Source of the DNA: Rhizobium mesoamericanum STM3625
Lineage (GTDB): Bacteria > Pseudomonadota > Alphaproteobacteria > Rhizobiales > Rhizobiaceae
Assembly (NCBI RefSeq): GCF_000312665.1
Contig: NZ_HF536772.1
Location: forward strand, 2,459,931 to 2,523,930
Direction of reading: 5' to 3'
Length of the DNA stretch: 64,000 nt
Shown here: positions 16,328 through 26,969 of the stretch, piece by piece
Layout: every line of letters starts with the position of its first letter
How positions within the stretch are numbered: the first letter of the stretch is position 1
Made by a program: the position numbers and the translations under genes
Notes under the pieces: model-generated
The model's input: only the letters and a program-made list of their open reading frames with translations
Database searches by the model: none
Told to the model about the DNA's origin: nothing

Positions 16328-19171
16328 ATGCTCGACAAGACCTACGATTCCGCTGCCGTTGAACCGAAAATCGCTGCGAAATGGGATGAGGCGGACGCCT
16401 TCCGCGCGGGCGCCAATGCCAAGCCGGGCGCCGAGACCTTCACCATCGTGATCCCGCCGCCGAATGTGACTGGCTCGCTGCACATGGGGCACGCGCTGAA
16501 TAACACGCTGCAGGACATCATGGTCCGCTTCGAGCGCATGCGTGGCAAGGATGTGCTCTGGCAGCCAGGCATGGACCATGCCGGTATCGCCACGCAGATG
16601 GTCGTCGAGCGCAAGCTGATGGAACAGCAGCTGCCGGGTCGCCGCGATATGGGGCGCGAAGCCTTCATTGAGAAGGTCTGGGAATGGAAGGCGGAATCGG
16701 GCGGCCTCATCTTCAATCAGCTGAAGCGCCTCGGCGCCTCCTGCGATTGGTCGCGCGAGCGCTTCACCATGGACGACGGTCTCTCCGCTGCAGTTCTCGA
16801 AGTCTTTGTAAGCCTTTACAAGGAAGGCCTGATCTATCGCGACAAACGCTTGGTCAATTGGGATCCGAAGCTTTTGACGGCGATCTCCGACATTGAGGTC
16901 GAGCAACACGAGGTCAACGGAAACCTCTGGTACTTCCGCTATCCGCTGGAACCTGGCGTCACCTATCAGCATCCCGTGGCCTTTGACGACGAGGGCAAGG
17001 CGACGGAATGGGAAACGCGCGACTATATCGTCGTTGCGACCACTCGCCCGGAGACGATGCTCGGCGACACCGGCGTTGCCGTCAACCCGAAGGATGAGCG
17101 CTACAAGCCGCTCGTCGGCAAGCATGTGATCCTGCCGATCGTCGGCCGCCGCATTCCGATCGTCGCTGACGATTATCCGGATCCGACTGCCGGCACCGGC
17201 GCCGTCAAGATGACACCGGCGCATGATTTCAACGATTTTGACGTCGGCAAGCGCGCCGGCTTGCGTATCGTCAATGTACTTACGGCCGACGCGCGGATTA
17301 CGCTTAAGGACAACGAGGATTTCCTGGAAGGCATTCCGGATGCTGCAGCGTTGCACGGCGCCTGGGACGAACTCGAAGGCAAGGATCGTTTCGAGGCACG
17401 CAAGATCATCGTCCGCATCTTTGAAGAAGGTGGGCTTCTCGACAAGGTCGAACCGCACAAGCATATGGTTCCGCATGGCGACCGTGGCGGCGTTCCGATT
17501 GAGCCGCGCCTGACGGAGCAGTGGTACGTCGACGCCAAGACGCTCGCAGCACCGGCGATCGCTTCCGTTCGCGAAGGCCGCACCAAGCTCGTTCCGCGCA
17601 GCTGGGACAAGACCTATTTCGAATGGATGGAAAACATCCAGCCCTGGTGCGTCTCGCGCCAGCTCTGGTGGGGTCATCAGATTCCGGCGTGGTACGGCCC
17701 GGATGGTCAGGTCTTCGTCGAAAAGACCGAGGAAGAAGCCCTGCAGGCGGCAATCCAGCATTACCTGTCGCACGAAGGCCCAATGAAGGCCTATGTCGAA
17801 GATTTGCTCGAAAACTTCAAGCCGGGTGAAATCCTGACGCGAGACGAAGACGTCCTCGACACATGGTTCTCGTCCGCGCTTTGGCCGTTTTCGACGCTCG
17901 GCTGGCCCGACAAGACGCCGGAACTGGAACGCTACTATCCGACTAACGTTCTGGTTACCGGCTTCGACATCATCTTCTTCTGGGTTGCCCGCATGATGAT
18001 GATGGGCCTCCATTTCATGAAGGATGAGGACGGCGTTCCGGTCGAGCCCTTCAACACGGTCTACGTTCACGCGCTGGTTCGCGACAAGAACGGCCAGAAG
18101 ATGTCGAAGTCCAAGGGCAACGTCATCGATCCGCTGGAACTGATCGACGAATACGGCGCCGACGCCTTGCGCTTCACGCTGGCGATCATGGCAGCGCAGG
18201 GTCGTGACGTTAAGCTCGATCCGGCGCGTATCGCCGGCTATCGCAATTTCGGCACCAAACTCTGGAATGCGACGCGCTTTGCCGAGATGAACGGCGCCCA
18301 GAGCGATCCGCATTTCGTGCCCGAGGCCGCCGAGCTGACAATCAACCGCTGGATTCTAACGGAGCTTGCCCGTACGGAACGTGACGTAACGGAAGCCCTC
18401 GAATCCTACCGTTTCAACGATGCGGCGGGGGCGCTCTATCGCTTCGTCTGGAACCAGGTCTGCGACTGGTACCTCGAGCTGCTGAAGCCGGTCTTCAACA
18501 GCACGGACGACGGCGCAAAGAAGGAGGCGCAGGCTTGCGCCGCCTATATCCTGGAGGAAATCTATAAGCTCCTGCATCCCTTCATGCCGTTCATGACAGA
18601 AGAGCTCTGGGCGCACACCGCAGGCGAGGGCATTGAGCGCGACACGCTGGTCTGTCATGCCGAGTGGCCGGCGCCGTCTTATGCCGATGATGCTGCTGCC
18701 GATGAAATCAACTGGCTGATCGATCTCGTTTCGGGCATCCGGTCGGTTCGTGCCGAAATGAACGTGCCGCCATCGGCAGTTGCGCCGCTGGTTGTCGTCG
18801 GTGCCAATAGCCTGACGCGCGAACGGCTGGTCCGCCATGATGCAGCCATCAAACGCCTCGCGCGCGTCGACGGCATTTCACTCGCCAGCGAGGCGCCGAA
18901 GGGTGCCGCGCAGATCATCGTCGCGGAAGCGACCGTCTGCCTGCCGCTCGGCACGCTGATCGATCTTGGTGCGGAAAAGGCGCGGCTCGAAAAGGCAATC
19001 GCCAAGACCGATGGCGAAATCGCGCGCATCAACGGCAAGCTCTCGAACGAGAAGTTCGTCGCCAACGCAAACCCCGAGGTAGTCGCCGCCGAGCGTGATC
19101 GCCTGGAGGAACTGCAGGGCCAGATCGCGAGCTTGCGGGTTGCACTGTCACGTGTATCCGAGGTCGCGTAA
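16328..19171 (+). CDS. valS: Valyl-tRNA synthetase
   Basis: Class I aminoacyl-tRNA synthetase of 947 residues that charges tRNA-Val. The HIGH motif reads HMGH at 52-55 (within PPNVTGSLHMGHALN) and KMSKS is at 591-595. The CP1 editing domain is present (TTRPETMLGDT near 238-248), and the C-terminal coiled coil of ValRS is seen in about 880-945 (LIDLGAEKARLEKAIAKTD). Complete; follows popZ and ends at a strong terminator. Confidence 0.98.
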   Translation: MLDKTYDSAAVEPKIAAKWDEADAFRAGANAKPGAETFTIVIPPPNVTGSLHMGHALNNTLQDIMVRFERMRGKDVLWQPGMDHAGIATQMVVERKLMEQQLPGRRDMGREAFIEKVWEWKAESGGLIFNQLKRLGASCDWSRERFTMDDGLSAAVLEVFVSLYKEGLIYRDKRLVNWDPKLLTAISDIEVEQHEVNGNLWYFRYPLEPGVTYQHPVAFDDEGKATEWETRDYIVVATTRPETMLGDTGVAVNPKDERYKPLVGKHVILPIVGRRIPIVADDYPDPTAGTGAVKMTPAHDFNDFDVGKRAGLRIVNVLTADARITLKDNEDFLEGIPDAAALHGAWDELEGKDRFEARKIIVRIFEEGGLLDKVEPHKHMVPHGDRGGVPIEPRLTEQWYVDAKTLAAPAIASVREGRTKLVPRSWDKTYFEWMENIQPWCVSRQLWWGHQIPAWYGPDGQVFVEKTEEEALQAAIQHYLSHEGPMKAYVEDLLENFKPGEILTRDEDVLDTWFSSALWPFSTLGWPDKTPELERYYPTNVLVTGFDIIFFWVARMMMMGLHFMKDEDGVPVEPFNTVYVHALVRDKNGQKMSKSKGNVIDPLELIDEYGADALRFTLAIMAAQGRDVKLDPARIAGYRNFGTKLWNATRFAEMNGAQSDPHFVPEAAELTINRWILTELARTERDVTEALESYRFNDAAGALYRFVWNQVCDWYLELLKPVFNSTDDGAKKEAQACAAYILEEIYKLLHPFMPFMTEELWAHTAGEGIERDTLVCHAEWPAPSYADDAAADEINWLIDLVSGIRSVRAEMNVPPSAVAPLVVVGANSLTRERLVRHDAAIKRLARVDGISLASEAPKGAAQIIVAEATVCLPLGTLIDLGAEKARLEKAIAKTDGEIARINGKLSNEKFVANANPEVVAAERDRLEELQGQIASLRVALSRVSEVA

Positions 19172-19200
19172 AATCAACGCCTAGTAGTATGTTTTTTTAT

Positions 19201-19231
19201 GGCGCCCGATGTCGAATCGGGCGCCTTTTTT
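19201..19231 (+). terminator. Terminator of valS
   Basis: Perfect 10-bp stem GGCGCCCGAT/ATCGGGCGCC with a five-base loop and six T. Confidence 0.9.
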
Positions 19232-19573
19232 CTGTTGCGGTCGCTCGTCTGATTTTCGGGGGGCTGGATTTGCCTGGGATGAGGGTGGGACGCCTTGATT
19301 CCACACGTTTTCCTGAGCCGTTTGGCGAAAAATTTGAGTGTTGTTTCCCTGTTACAGGAGAGCGCTCCCATGGAATGGTCGACCTAAATCAGATGGTTAT
19401 TTTACCATGTGTGGAATTTTGTTCTAAATTGTCGAAACGTTGACGTGCCCGTCAATGTTTTACGTAAAACTTCCGTTAGCCGAGTTTCAAATCCCGAGCC
19501 GCCACAAAGTTGCCATTTACCGGCATCGCCTGCACAGTCCGGCCGTTGCAATTGCCTGAGTGGGGGAGACACC
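19232..19573. other. Noncoding leader region of the FadL-type gene
   Basis: About 340 bases with no gene. It is AT-richer than its surroundings near 19385-19475 (for example TTACGTAAAA at 19460-19469, a small palindrome), and probably holds the promoter of the porin gene. No specific operator could be named. Confidence 0.45.
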
Positions 19574-20848
19574 TTGGCATCTCGTATGACTTCGGCCGGC
19601 GTTCTATCGCTTGCTCTAATTTCAACGCTGGCGCAGCCGTCCTTCGCGGGCGGCCTTGATCGCGGCGGCTACAATATCGATCTGCTGTTTGATCAGTCGC
19701 GTTTTTCAGCGCAAGCGGCCGTGATTTATGTCATGCCGCAGCGCGAACTCAAGAATGTGAGGGACACGAACACGTCCATTCCTGGTGGCGGTAACCTCAA
19801 TGGCAGACCCAACTCGGCGGATGAGACAGAGAACTACGCGATCCCCTATGTCGGCTTCAAGGCCGGATACGAAGATGTGGACTGCCTCTTCGACTATTCG
19901 GAACCATTCGGCGCGCATACAAATCCTGGCATCAACTGGGCGGGCGCCAACAACAACATTGAAACCAAAATCGAGACGCACAACTACGCTACCACGTGCT
20001 CTTACAAGTTCGACGTCGGTCCCGGCCAGCTTCGCTTGATTGGCGGCGCCTTCTATCAGGAGGTGGAAGGCTTCAAGGAGCGCCTGGTTAGCACGTTACC
20101 TATAGCGTTTGGCACCGGGACGGGTGTCGGCCGGCTAGATCTCGAGGACAATGGTTGGGGATGGCGCACCGGTATCGCGTATGAAATTCCGGAATATGCG
20201 ATGCGCGCCAGCCTGGTCTATAACAGCCGTGTGAAGTACGACAACCTGAGCGGCACGGTTGACCTGACGCAGGTGACAACAGGATCGCGCGCGCCCCTGA
20301 ATGTGCCGCCTTACGGACGCGTCACCAATGTCTTTGGTGAAGCGGAAGCTCCAGATTCATTGGAGTTAAAGGTTCAAAGCGGCATCGCGCCCGACTGGCT
20401 AGCGTTTGGGTCGGTAAAATGGACAAACTGGAGTGTGCTCCAGTCCATCTCGCTTTGCCCCACCGTCACAAAGGGCAGGGCCTGCACGCCCACCAGTGGA
20501 ACCCAGCTGACGTCCCTTGATCTGCTCTATCAGGACGGTTGGACCATTAGTGGTGGCATCGGCCACAAGTTCAATGAGCAGTGGACCGGTGCTGTCAGCC
20601 TGACGTGGGATCGCGGCACCAGCCACGGCTATGGTTCGCAGACCGACACCTGGACGGTCGGGGTCGGCGCTGCCTATAACCCGAACGACAACATTGAATG
20701 GCGGGTTGCCGGCGCGCTTGGCGTACTCACGAGCGGTTCATCAGGCGTGCTCGTACAAGATGGTGTGGCCTATGGAACCGACGTCTCCTACGACTACGGC
20801 AACGATCTTGTGGCTGCTGTCTCGACCAGCATCAAGGTGAAATTCTAA
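19574..20848 (+). CDS. fadL: FadL/OmpP1-family outer-membrane transport protein
   Basis: A 424-residue beta-barrel protein for uptake of long-chain fatty acids or other hydrophobic compounds. A signal peptide is followed by the mature start GGLDRGGYNIDLLFDQ. The rest has alternating beta-strand character and family blocks such as YEIPEYAMRASLVYNSRV and the terminal VSTSIKVKF ending in an aromatic residue, typical of outer-membrane barrels. A TTG at 19574 is preferred because GGGGGAG lies five bases upstream; the ATG at 19586 is 17 bases from it. A terminator follows. True substrate unknown. Confidence 0.88.
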   Translation: MASRMTSAGVLSLALISTLAQPSFAGGLDRGGYNIDLLFDQSRFSAQAAVIYVMPQRELKNVRDTNTSIPGGGNLNGRPNSADETENYAIPYVGFKAGYEDVDCLFDYSEPFGAHTNPGINWAGANNNIETKIETHNYATTCSYKFDVGPGQLRLIGGAFYQEVEGFKERLVSTLPIAFGTGTGVGRLDLEDNGWGWRTGIAYEIPEYAMRASLVYNSRVKYDNLSGTVDLTQVTTGSRAPLNVPPYGRVTNVFGEAEAPDSLELKVQSGIAPDWLAFGSVKWTNWSVLQSISLCPTVTKGRACTPTSGTQLTSLDLLYQDGWTISGGIGHKFNEQWTGAVSLTWDRGTSHGYGSQTDTWTVGVGAAYNPNDNIEWRVAGALGVLTSGSSGVLVQDGVAYGTDVSYDYGNDLVAAVSTSIKVKF

Positions 20849-20871
20849 GTTACAAAGATGAGCCTCAGTTC

Positions 20872-20900
20872 AGCCCGGCAAAATTGCCGGGCTTTTCTTT
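20872..20900 (+). terminator. Terminator of the FadL-type gene
   Basis: Nine-bp stem AGCCCGGCA/TGCCGGGCT with a four-base loop and a TTTTCTTT tail. Confidence 0.88.
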
Positions 20901-21558
20901 ATGTACGGGTCGTTAAGCATGACGTTTCCGCGTCTCGTTTTGTGACGATTCAGCAACAGTTTTTTACCAGCATTTGCGTAAGATGATCTCAGGGCCAAAT
21001 TGTCCATTTCCCGCCACAAACAAGGCGCAGCGCTATAGGCGGGCGAGGGAATGACAGGCACAAGGTGCGTGTAAAAGAGTACGATGAGCGAGTTCGTAAC
21101 GGGTACAGACACAATGGATGAAGCTTCCGGCAGCGCTGCCGCGGCTTGCTCCATATTCCTTGTCTCGCAAGGCGGTTCTTCCCCAGAACTTCGCTCTTAC
21201 GTTGCACAACCGAGCCTCTCTTTCTTCTCCAGTTCAAATCGATCGGAGGCATCGGAATCCGCTTCCGGTAACATCGACACAGGTTTGGTCACAATTGGTG
21301 ATTATCATTTTCGTGACGGCGGAAAGGCGAATAGCCGGGTCGCGGGAGTGAAGCAGACTATATCGCGGGCGGGTCTCGCCGGGCGGCGAGTGGACAGGAG
21401 CGATGCGCTTGGAATTGAGGCTCTCGATGGAGGGCGAAAGGCTGGATGCGACGCGGGCAAGGGGGCCATTGAGCCCACCGCGGGATCGCTCGCCGGGAGG
21501 AATGCATCCGAGGATCGAGAGGTCGTACGGATGGGAAGCGCGAAAGAAACCGAGTGAA
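20901..21558. other. Long upstream region of exoR
   Basis: About 660 bases with no clearly real gene. A rightward reading frame of 157 codons (21084-21557) ends one base before the exoR ATG, but its Ser/Gly/Ala-rich product resembles no family and lacks a ribosome site. The region probably holds the exoR promoter and a long leader. Confidence 0.45.
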
Positions 21559-22362
21559 ATGCTGACGTCCGAGTTCAGACCTTTCAGATTGCTGTTCGTG
21601 GGGCTTTCCATTGCCTGTTGCGCGGCAATTGCATCGCCCGCCAGCGCGTTCGACATCAAGTCAGGCGTTTCGAAGGAATCCGGTCCCTTCGATCTCTTCA
21701 AGTTCGGTTTTAAGGCCTATAAGAACGGTCAGAAGGAAGAAGCAGTCGAAGCCTATAAATACGCGGCGGAAAAGGGACATACTGGGTCACGCTGGGCGCT
21801 CGCCAATATGTATGCCGACGGCGATGGCGTCGCACAGGACGACTTCGAAGCCTTCAAGATCTACAGCGAGATTGCGCAGCAGGGCGTCGAGCCAGGCTCT
21901 GAGGATACTGGCTTCTTCGTCAACGCGCTTCTGTCACTTGCCAACTATTACAAGCACGGTATTCCCGGCAGCCCCGTTAAGACCGATCTCAGCCAGGCGC
22001 GCCAGCTCTACTTCCAGGTTGCGTCCACATTCGGTGTACCCGAAGCCCAGTTCCAACTGGCACAAATGATGTTGGCGGGCGAAGGCGGCAGCACCAGCGC
22101 ACAGCAGGCGAAGAAGTGGCTCAACCAGGCGCGCAAGAGCGGCCATCCAGGCGCCATGGCCGTCTTCGGCAATATCCTGTTCCAGGAAGGGCAGGCAGCC
22201 AACGGGCTTGCGCTGATGACGGCCGCTCTCGACCGTTGCAAGCCGAAGGACTGTGGCTGGATGGAGTCCCTACAGGAGCAGGCTTTCTCCGTTGCAACCG
22301 AAAGTGACCGCCGCTCGGCCATTGCGCTTTCTCACAAAATCAGTGTCAGCGGCGCTGACTGA
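21559..22362 (+). CDS. exoR: ExoR, periplasmic Sel1-repeat repressor of the ExoS-ChvI system
   Basis: ExoR binds the sensor kinase ExoS (ChvG) in the periplasm and restrains the ChvI response; loss leads to succinoglycan overproduction and loss of motility in Sinorhizobium and acid-response derepression in Agrobacterium. This 267-residue protein has a signal peptide ending SPASA at 30 and the mature start FDIK, followed by Sel1/TPR-like repeats (for example EKGHTGSRWALANMYADGDGVA at 71-92). The internal site known to be cut in S. meliloti ExoR falls at Ala80-Leu81 and is conserved. The ribosome site is weak (GAAAGAAACCGAG), perhaps meaningful for a dosage-sensitive repressor. Confidence 0.94.
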   Translation: MLTSEFRPFRLLFVGLSIACCAAIASPASAFDIKSGVSKESGPFDLFKFGFKAYKNGQKEEAVEAYKYAAEKGHTGSRWALANMYADGDGVAQDDFEAFKIYSEIAQQGVEPGSEDTGFFVNALLSLANYYKHGIPGSPVKTDLSQARQLYFQVASTFGVPEAQFQLAQMMLAGEGGSTSAQQAKKWLNQARKSGHPGAMAVFGNILFQEGQAANGLALMTAALDRCKPKDCGWMESLQEQAFSVATESDRRSAIALSHKISVSGAD

Positions 22363-22416
22363 CGGCGCTTGAAGGAAGCTGTGCCAAGCGATCTGACGAT
22401 ACGGCGCACGCGAGCC

Positions 22417-23208
22417 TTAGGCTGCGAAATCGAAGTAGGCCACGACAGGCACGTGGTCCGATGGCTTTTCCCAGGCGCGGACGTGCTTCTCAATCGCCGA
22501 GGATGTCATGCGATCGGCAGCCTCGGGTGAAAGCAGCAGGTGGTCGATCCGAATGCCGTTGTTCTTCTGCCAGGCACCGGCCTGATAATCCCAAAATGAG
22601 TAGAGTTGGACGGCGTCCGTTGTGGCGCGCACGGCATCCGTCAGTCCAAGGCCCTCAAGTCGACGAAATGCCTGGCGTGTTTGCGGCAGGAACAGCGCGT
22701 CGTTCTCCCAGACCTTCGGATCGAAGCAGTCATGAGGCTCCGGTATGACGTTATAGTCGCCGGCCAGGATCAGGATTTCCTCATAGGCCAGCCGTTCGGC
22801 TGCAAATGAGCGCAGTCGCTCCATCCAGGCGAGCTTGTAGCTATATTTCTCGGTGTCAACAGGATTGCCGTTCGGCAGGTAGAGGCAGCAGACTCGCGCG
22901 ACGCGGCTGCCCGGCAGCGAAAAGACGGCTTCGAGGAAGCGAGCCTGCTCGTCGAGCGGATCGCCGGGCAGCCCGCGGCTGACTTCATCAGGCTTGGTCT
23001 TGGAAAGGATCGCAACGCCGTTGAAGCCCTTTTGGCCATGCGTCTCGACATGATAGCCCATCGCTTCGATTTCGAGCCTGGGAAAAGCCTCGTCTATCGT
23101 CTTGATCTCCTGCAGGCAGACGATATCGGGATCGGAATCTTTCAGCCATTGCGTGAGATTGTCGATGCGCGCCTTAACGCCGTTGATGTTCCAGGTCGCG
23201 ATCTTCAT
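22417..23208 (-). CDS. xth: Exodeoxyribonuclease III (AP endonuclease)
   Basis: Mg-dependent AP endonuclease and 3'-repair exonuclease of base excision repair. The 263 residues contain the full ExoIII set: NINGVKAR at 8-15, catalytic Glu34 in CLQEIK, GDYNVIP in the middle, RIDHLLLS and the terminal catalytic DHVPV. Transcribed leftward, convergent with exoR across 54 bases and upstream of nothing obvious in its direction. Complete, normal length. Confidence 0.95.
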   Translation of the reverse strand: MKIATWNINGVKARIDNLTQWLKDSDPDIVCLQEIKTIDEAFPRLEIEAMGYHVETHGQKGFNGVAILSKTKPDEVSRGLPGDPLDEQARFLEAVFSLPGSRVARVCCLYLPNGNPVDTEKYSYKLAWMERLRSFAAERLAYEEILILAGDYNVIPEPHDCFDPKVWENDALFLPQTRQAFRRLEGLGLTDAVRATTDAVQLYSFWDYQAGAWQKNNGIRIDHLLLSPEAADRMTSSAIEKHVRAWEKPSDHVPVVAYFDFAA

Positions 23209-23327
23209 GGGTGTCCTGTTCCGCTTCGTCAGTCTCTTCTATCGCGCTCCATCGAACACGGACAAGACCATAAACCGGCCGCAAGGGTTTCTTCGGCCGG
23301 TTCGATGTGGATACCTTTTAATCTGGA

Positions 23328-23660
23328 TTAGATCGAGAAGCTGGTGCCGCAGCCGCAGCTTGCGACAGCGTTCGGGTTCTTGATCTGGAAGGATTGACCA
23401 AGGAGGTTGTCGACGAAGTCGATTTCGGATCCGGCCATATAGACCAGCGAGAGGCTGTCGATCAGCACCTTGGCGTCGTTCTTTTGAACGACGGTGTCGT
23501 CGTCCTGCGCATCGTCTGCGAGGTCGAACTTGTAGGAAAAGCCCGAACAGCCACCGCCTTCCACGGAAACGCGCAGCGCGCTCTTGCCGGGCTCGGTACC
23601 GACAATTGCCGCGATTCGTTTTGCCGCAGCATCGGAAAGGGTTACACTTACGTCCGTCAT
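23328..23660 (-). CDS. erpA: A-type iron-sulfur cluster insertion protein (ErpA/IscA family)
   Basis: A 110-residue A-type carrier that delivers iron-sulfur clusters to apoproteins. The three conserved cysteines are Cys38 in GGGCSGF, Cys102 and Cys104 in SCGCGTSFSI. In rhizobia this copy outside the suf operon is usually annotated erpA. AGGAG lies upstream of the ATG at 23660, so the ATG at 23717 is rejected. Divergent from the dgt-like gene, across about 210 bases that hold both promoters. Confidence 0.92.
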   Translation of the reverse strand: MTDVSVTLSDAAAKRIAAIVGTEPGKSALRVSVEGGGCSGFSYKFDLADDAQDDDTVVQKNDAKVLIDSLSLVYMAGSEIDFVDNLLGQSFQIKNPNAVASCGCGTSFSI

Positions 23661-23873
23661 TTTTGCTCCTGCCGGGGTCAAGATCCGGAGAGAATACCTG
23701 TTGGCCGCTGTTTTCAAACGGCTGATTTTAAAGCTACTTACGCTCTATACCACGAAAGCGCAGGTTCCGGCAAAATGACTGCGAAAGCATCGCTTTGCCG
23801 TTTATGCTCTCTATAGGTATGAAGAGCGCAAGGCGGCGTCAATGGGCGGCTGCATATCGGGTAACGGTGACGA

Positions 23874-25091
23874 ATGACGATTGACAGGCAGGCATTGGGG
23901 TACGGCAACAGTGACAGGGCGGCGTATGCGGCCGATCCCTGGTCGACGCGCGGGAGGCTCTATCCCGAGGACCTCAGCCCGACCCGTTCGGATTTTCAGC
24001 GTGACCGTGACCGTATTGTTCACACGACGGCATTTCGCCGGCTGAAGCACAAGACGCAGGTGTTCATCGCCCAGGACGGCGATCACTACCGGACCCGCCT
24101 GACACACACCATCGAGGTTGCCCAAGTTGCTCGCGCCCTTGCCAGGGCACTGAAGCTGGATGAAGACCTCGCAGAGGGCGTGGCGCTCGTCCATGACTTC
24201 GGCCACACGCCCTTCGGTCACACTGGCGAGGATGCGCTGCACGAGGTGCTGCTGCCCTACGGCGGCTTTGATCACAACGCCCAGTCGCTGCGCATCGTCA
24301 CCAAGCTGGAGCGCCGCTATGCCGATTTTGATGGCATCAATCTGACATGGGAAAGCCTGGAAGGGCTCGTCAAGCACAATGGCCCGCTGCTGACCAAGAA
24401 GGGCGCCGGCACGCGTGGGCCGGTTCCGCAGCCTATCCTGGATTATTGCGAGATCCACGACCTGGAATTGGATACCTATGCAAGCCTTGAAGCGCAGGTC
24501 GCCGCAATCGCTGACGATATTGCCTACAACACGCATGACATCGACGACGGACTTCGCTCCGGCTATCTGACCTTCGACATGCTGGAGGAGATCCCGTTTC
24601 TGGCGGGACTGATGGCAGAAGTGCGGGAACGCTATCCGAACCTCGAGCCCAGCCGCTTTACCCACGAGATCATGCGCCGGCAGATCACGCGGATGGTCGA
24701 GGACGTCATTTCCGTCGCGCAACAAGGTCTTTCGGTGATCAGGCCTAAGAGCCCAACGGATATTCGCCAGGCCAATCGCGTGATCGCGACATTCTCCGAC
24801 AAAATGTCCGAAACCGACCGGCAGATCAAGGCGATGCTGTTCAAGCATATCTACAGGCATCCTGAGATCATGCGCATCCGCGCTGGCGCCGCGCAGATCG
24901 TGACTGATCTCTTCGGCGCCTATATGGCCAATCCGAAGGAGATGCAGAGCCACTATTGGGTGGATCATATCGCGGGTCTTGCCGAAGCGGCGAGGGCGCG
25001 CCATGTCGGCGATTATCTGGCGGGGATGACCGATACCTACGCGATCAGCGCTCACAGGCGTTTGTTTGACCGCACTCCGGATTTGCGATAG
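23874..25091 (+). CDS. dgt: dGTPase-like deoxyribonucleoside triphosphate triphosphohydrolase
   Basis: HD-domain enzyme that removes triphosphate from dNTPs. The HD signature is complete: His78 in RLTHTIEVA, His107-Asp108 in [12 protein letters not shown], and a later aspartate in [12 protein letters not shown]. The N-terminal [13 protein letters not shown] is the conserved family block. At 405 residues it belongs to the shorter type-2 dGTPase-like group, which often acts on several dNTPs. It precedes argS by 67 bases in the same direction, an arrangement I recall as common in Rhizobiales. Confidence 0.93.
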   Translation: MTIDRQALGYGNSDRAAYAADPWSTRGRLYPEDLSPTRSDFQRDRDRIVHTTAFRRLKHKTQVFIAQDGDHYRTRLTHTIEVAQVARALARALKLDEDLAEGVALVHDFGHTPFGHTGEDALHEVLLPYGGFDHNAQSLRIVTKLERRYADFDGINLTWESLEGLVKHNGPLLTKKGAGTRGPVPQPILDYCEIHDLELDTYASLEAQVAAIADDIAYNTHDIDDGLRSGYLTFDMLEEIPFLAGLMAEVRERYPNLEPSRFTHEIMRRQITRMVEDVISVAQQGLSVIRPKSPTDIRQANRVIATFSDKMSETDRQIKAMLFKHIYRHPEIMRIRAGAAQIVTDLFGAYMANPKEMQSHYWVDHIAGLAEAARARHVGDYLAGMTDTYAISAHRRLFDRTPDLR

Positions 25092-25158
25092 GCAGCGGTC
25101 GCCCGGCCGGGACCGGACAACTGCCTTGTGGCAAAGCGCCTATGCATGGAAGAGTGCG

Positions 25159-26916
25159 ATGAACCTTTTTACCGATTTCGACGCCAGGATTAAAACCACC
25201 CTTGAACAGATCGATCTGGTCAGGGAGAAACGATCCGAGGTGGATTTCGGCCGCATCGCGATCGAGCCGCCGCGCGACCCGAGCCACGGGGATGTCGCCA
25301 CCAACGCCGCCATGGTGCTGGCAAAGCCGCTCGGCACCAATCCGCGCGCGTTGGCAGAGATCATCGCTGAGAAGTTGAAGGAAGACGTCGATATCGCGGA
25401 CGTCTCGGTTGCTGGCCCCGGCTTTATCAACATCAGGCTCTCGGTCGGCTACTGGCAGCGCTTGCTTGCCTCGATCATCGAGACCGGCACGGACTACGGC
25501 CGTTCGGCGATTGGCGCTGGCAAACGCGTCAACGTCGAATATGTGTCTGCAAACCCGACAGGGCCCATGCATGTCGGCCATTGCCGCGGCGCCGTCGTCG
25601 GCGACGCGCTGGCTAACCTGCTTTCCTTTGCCGGATTCGATGTCGTCAAGGAATACTACATCAATGACGCGGGCTCGCAGATTGACGTTCTGGCGCGCTC
25701 TGTCTTTCTGCGCTACCGCGAAGCGCTCGGCGAGAAGATCGGCGAGATTCCGCCCGGTCTTTATCCTGGCGATTACCTCGTGCCCGTTGGTGAGTCACTG
25801 GCTCGTGACTACGGCGTCAAGCTGCACAACATGCCCGAAGATCAGTGGATGCCTCTCGTCAAGGATCGCACCATCGACGCGATGATGGCGATGATCCGTG
25901 AGGATCTCGACGCGCTGAACGTTCATCACGACGTGTTCTTCTCGGAGCGCACGCTGCATGCGCATGGCGCTGCGGCGATCCGCACGGCAATCAACGATTT
26001 GACGTTCAAGGGGCACGTCTACAAGGGCACGCTGCCGCCGCCCAAAGGCCAGTTGCCCGAGGACTGGGAAGACCGTGAACAGACGCTGTTCCGCTCGACG
26101 GAAGTCGGCGATGATATGGACCGTCCGCTGATCAAGTCGGACGGTTCCTACACCTATTTTGCTGCCGACCTTGCCTACTTCAAAAACAAATTCGACCGTG
26201 GTTTCAACGAGATGATCTATGTTCTCGGCGCCGACCACGGCGGATACGTGAAGCGCCTGGAAGCGGTGGCTCGGGGCGTTTCGGAAGGCAAGGCAAAGCT
26301 GACCGTTCTTCTTTGCCAGCTCGTGAAGCTGTTCCGAAACGGCGAGCCGGTGAAGATGTCGAAGCGTTCGGGAGACTTCGTGACGCTGCGTGATGTTGTC
26401 GAAGAGGTCGGTCGCGATTCGGTTCGCTTTATGATGCTGTACCGGAAGAGCTCCGAGCCGCTGGACTTCGATTTCGCCAAAGTAACGGAGCAATCAAAGG
26501 ATAACCCGGTGTTCTACGTGCAGTATGCGCACGCACGCTGCATGTCTGTTTTCCGGCAGGCGAAGGAGGCGTTTCCGGACCTCGACGTCACCCCCTCCGA
26601 CCTCGCGAAAGCGGTGGCGGGGATCTCGGATCCTGCGGAATTGCAGCTGGTTGCGAAGGCTGCGGAGTTTCCACGCTTGGTCGAGTCTGCGGCACAGTCA
26701 CAGGAGCCTCACCGCGTCGTATTTTATCTCTACGACCTGGCCAGTTCTTTCCATGCGCACTGGAATAAAGGTAAGGATCAAGTAGACTTACGATTTATTA
26801 ACGATAAGAACCGAGAATCGAGTATAGCCAGATTAGGGCTGGTGTACGCCGTTGCGTCGGTTTTGAAGTCGGGACTTGCCATTGCGGGTACCGCTGCGCC
26901 GGATGAGATGCGGTAG
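25159..26916 (+). CDS. argS: Arginyl-tRNA synthetase
   Basis: Class I synthetase of 585 residues. HVGH at 138-141 lies in [14 protein letters not shown], and KMSKR at 399-403 in the KMSKS position. The N-terminal Add-1 domain (about 1-110) and the C-terminal DALR anticodon-binding domain (about 460-585, with FHAHWNKGK) are both present. ATG at 25159 follows GGAAGAG; upstream in-frame ATG at 25066 is inside dgt. The 3' end has unusual AT-rich codons around 26770-26830, still in frame. Confidence 0.97.
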   Translation: MNLFTDFDARIKTTLEQIDLVREKRSEVDFGRIAIEPPRDPSHGDVATNAAMVLAKPLGTNPRALAEIIAEKLKEDVDIADVSVAGPGFINIRLSVGYWQRLLASIIETGTDYGRSAIGAGKRVNVEYVSANPTGPMHVGHCRGAVVGDALANLLSFAGFDVVKEYYINDAGSQIDVLARSVFLRYREALGEKIGEIPPGLYPGDYLVPVGESLARDYGVKLHNMPEDQWMPLVKDRTIDAMMAMIREDLDALNVHHDVFFSERTLHAHGAAAIRTAINDLTFKGHVYKGTLPPPKGQLPEDWEDREQTLFRSTEVGDDMDRPLIKSDGSYTYFAADLAYFKNKFDRGFNEMIYVLGADHGGYVKRLEAVARGVSEGKAKLTVLLCQLVKLFRNGEPVKMSKRSGDFVTLRDVVEEVGRDSVRFMMLYRKSSEPLDFDFAKVTEQSKDNPVFYVQYAHARCMSVFRQAKEAFPDLDVTPSDLAKAVAGISDPAELQLVAKAAEFPRLVESAAQSQEPHRVVFYLYDLASSFHAHWNKGKDQVDLRFINDKNRESSIARLGLVYAVASVLKSGLAIAGTAAPDEMR

Positions 26917-26969
26917 CGTCACCATTTACCCACAATGCTCTGGCATAAACCTTAGCAGTTGCGAGTGGG

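Noticed and set aside
16283..18313. 676-codon open frame antisense to valS
   Set aside because: Mirrors the codon structure of valS, which has all synthetase motifs; long antisense frames are expected in high-GC DNA.
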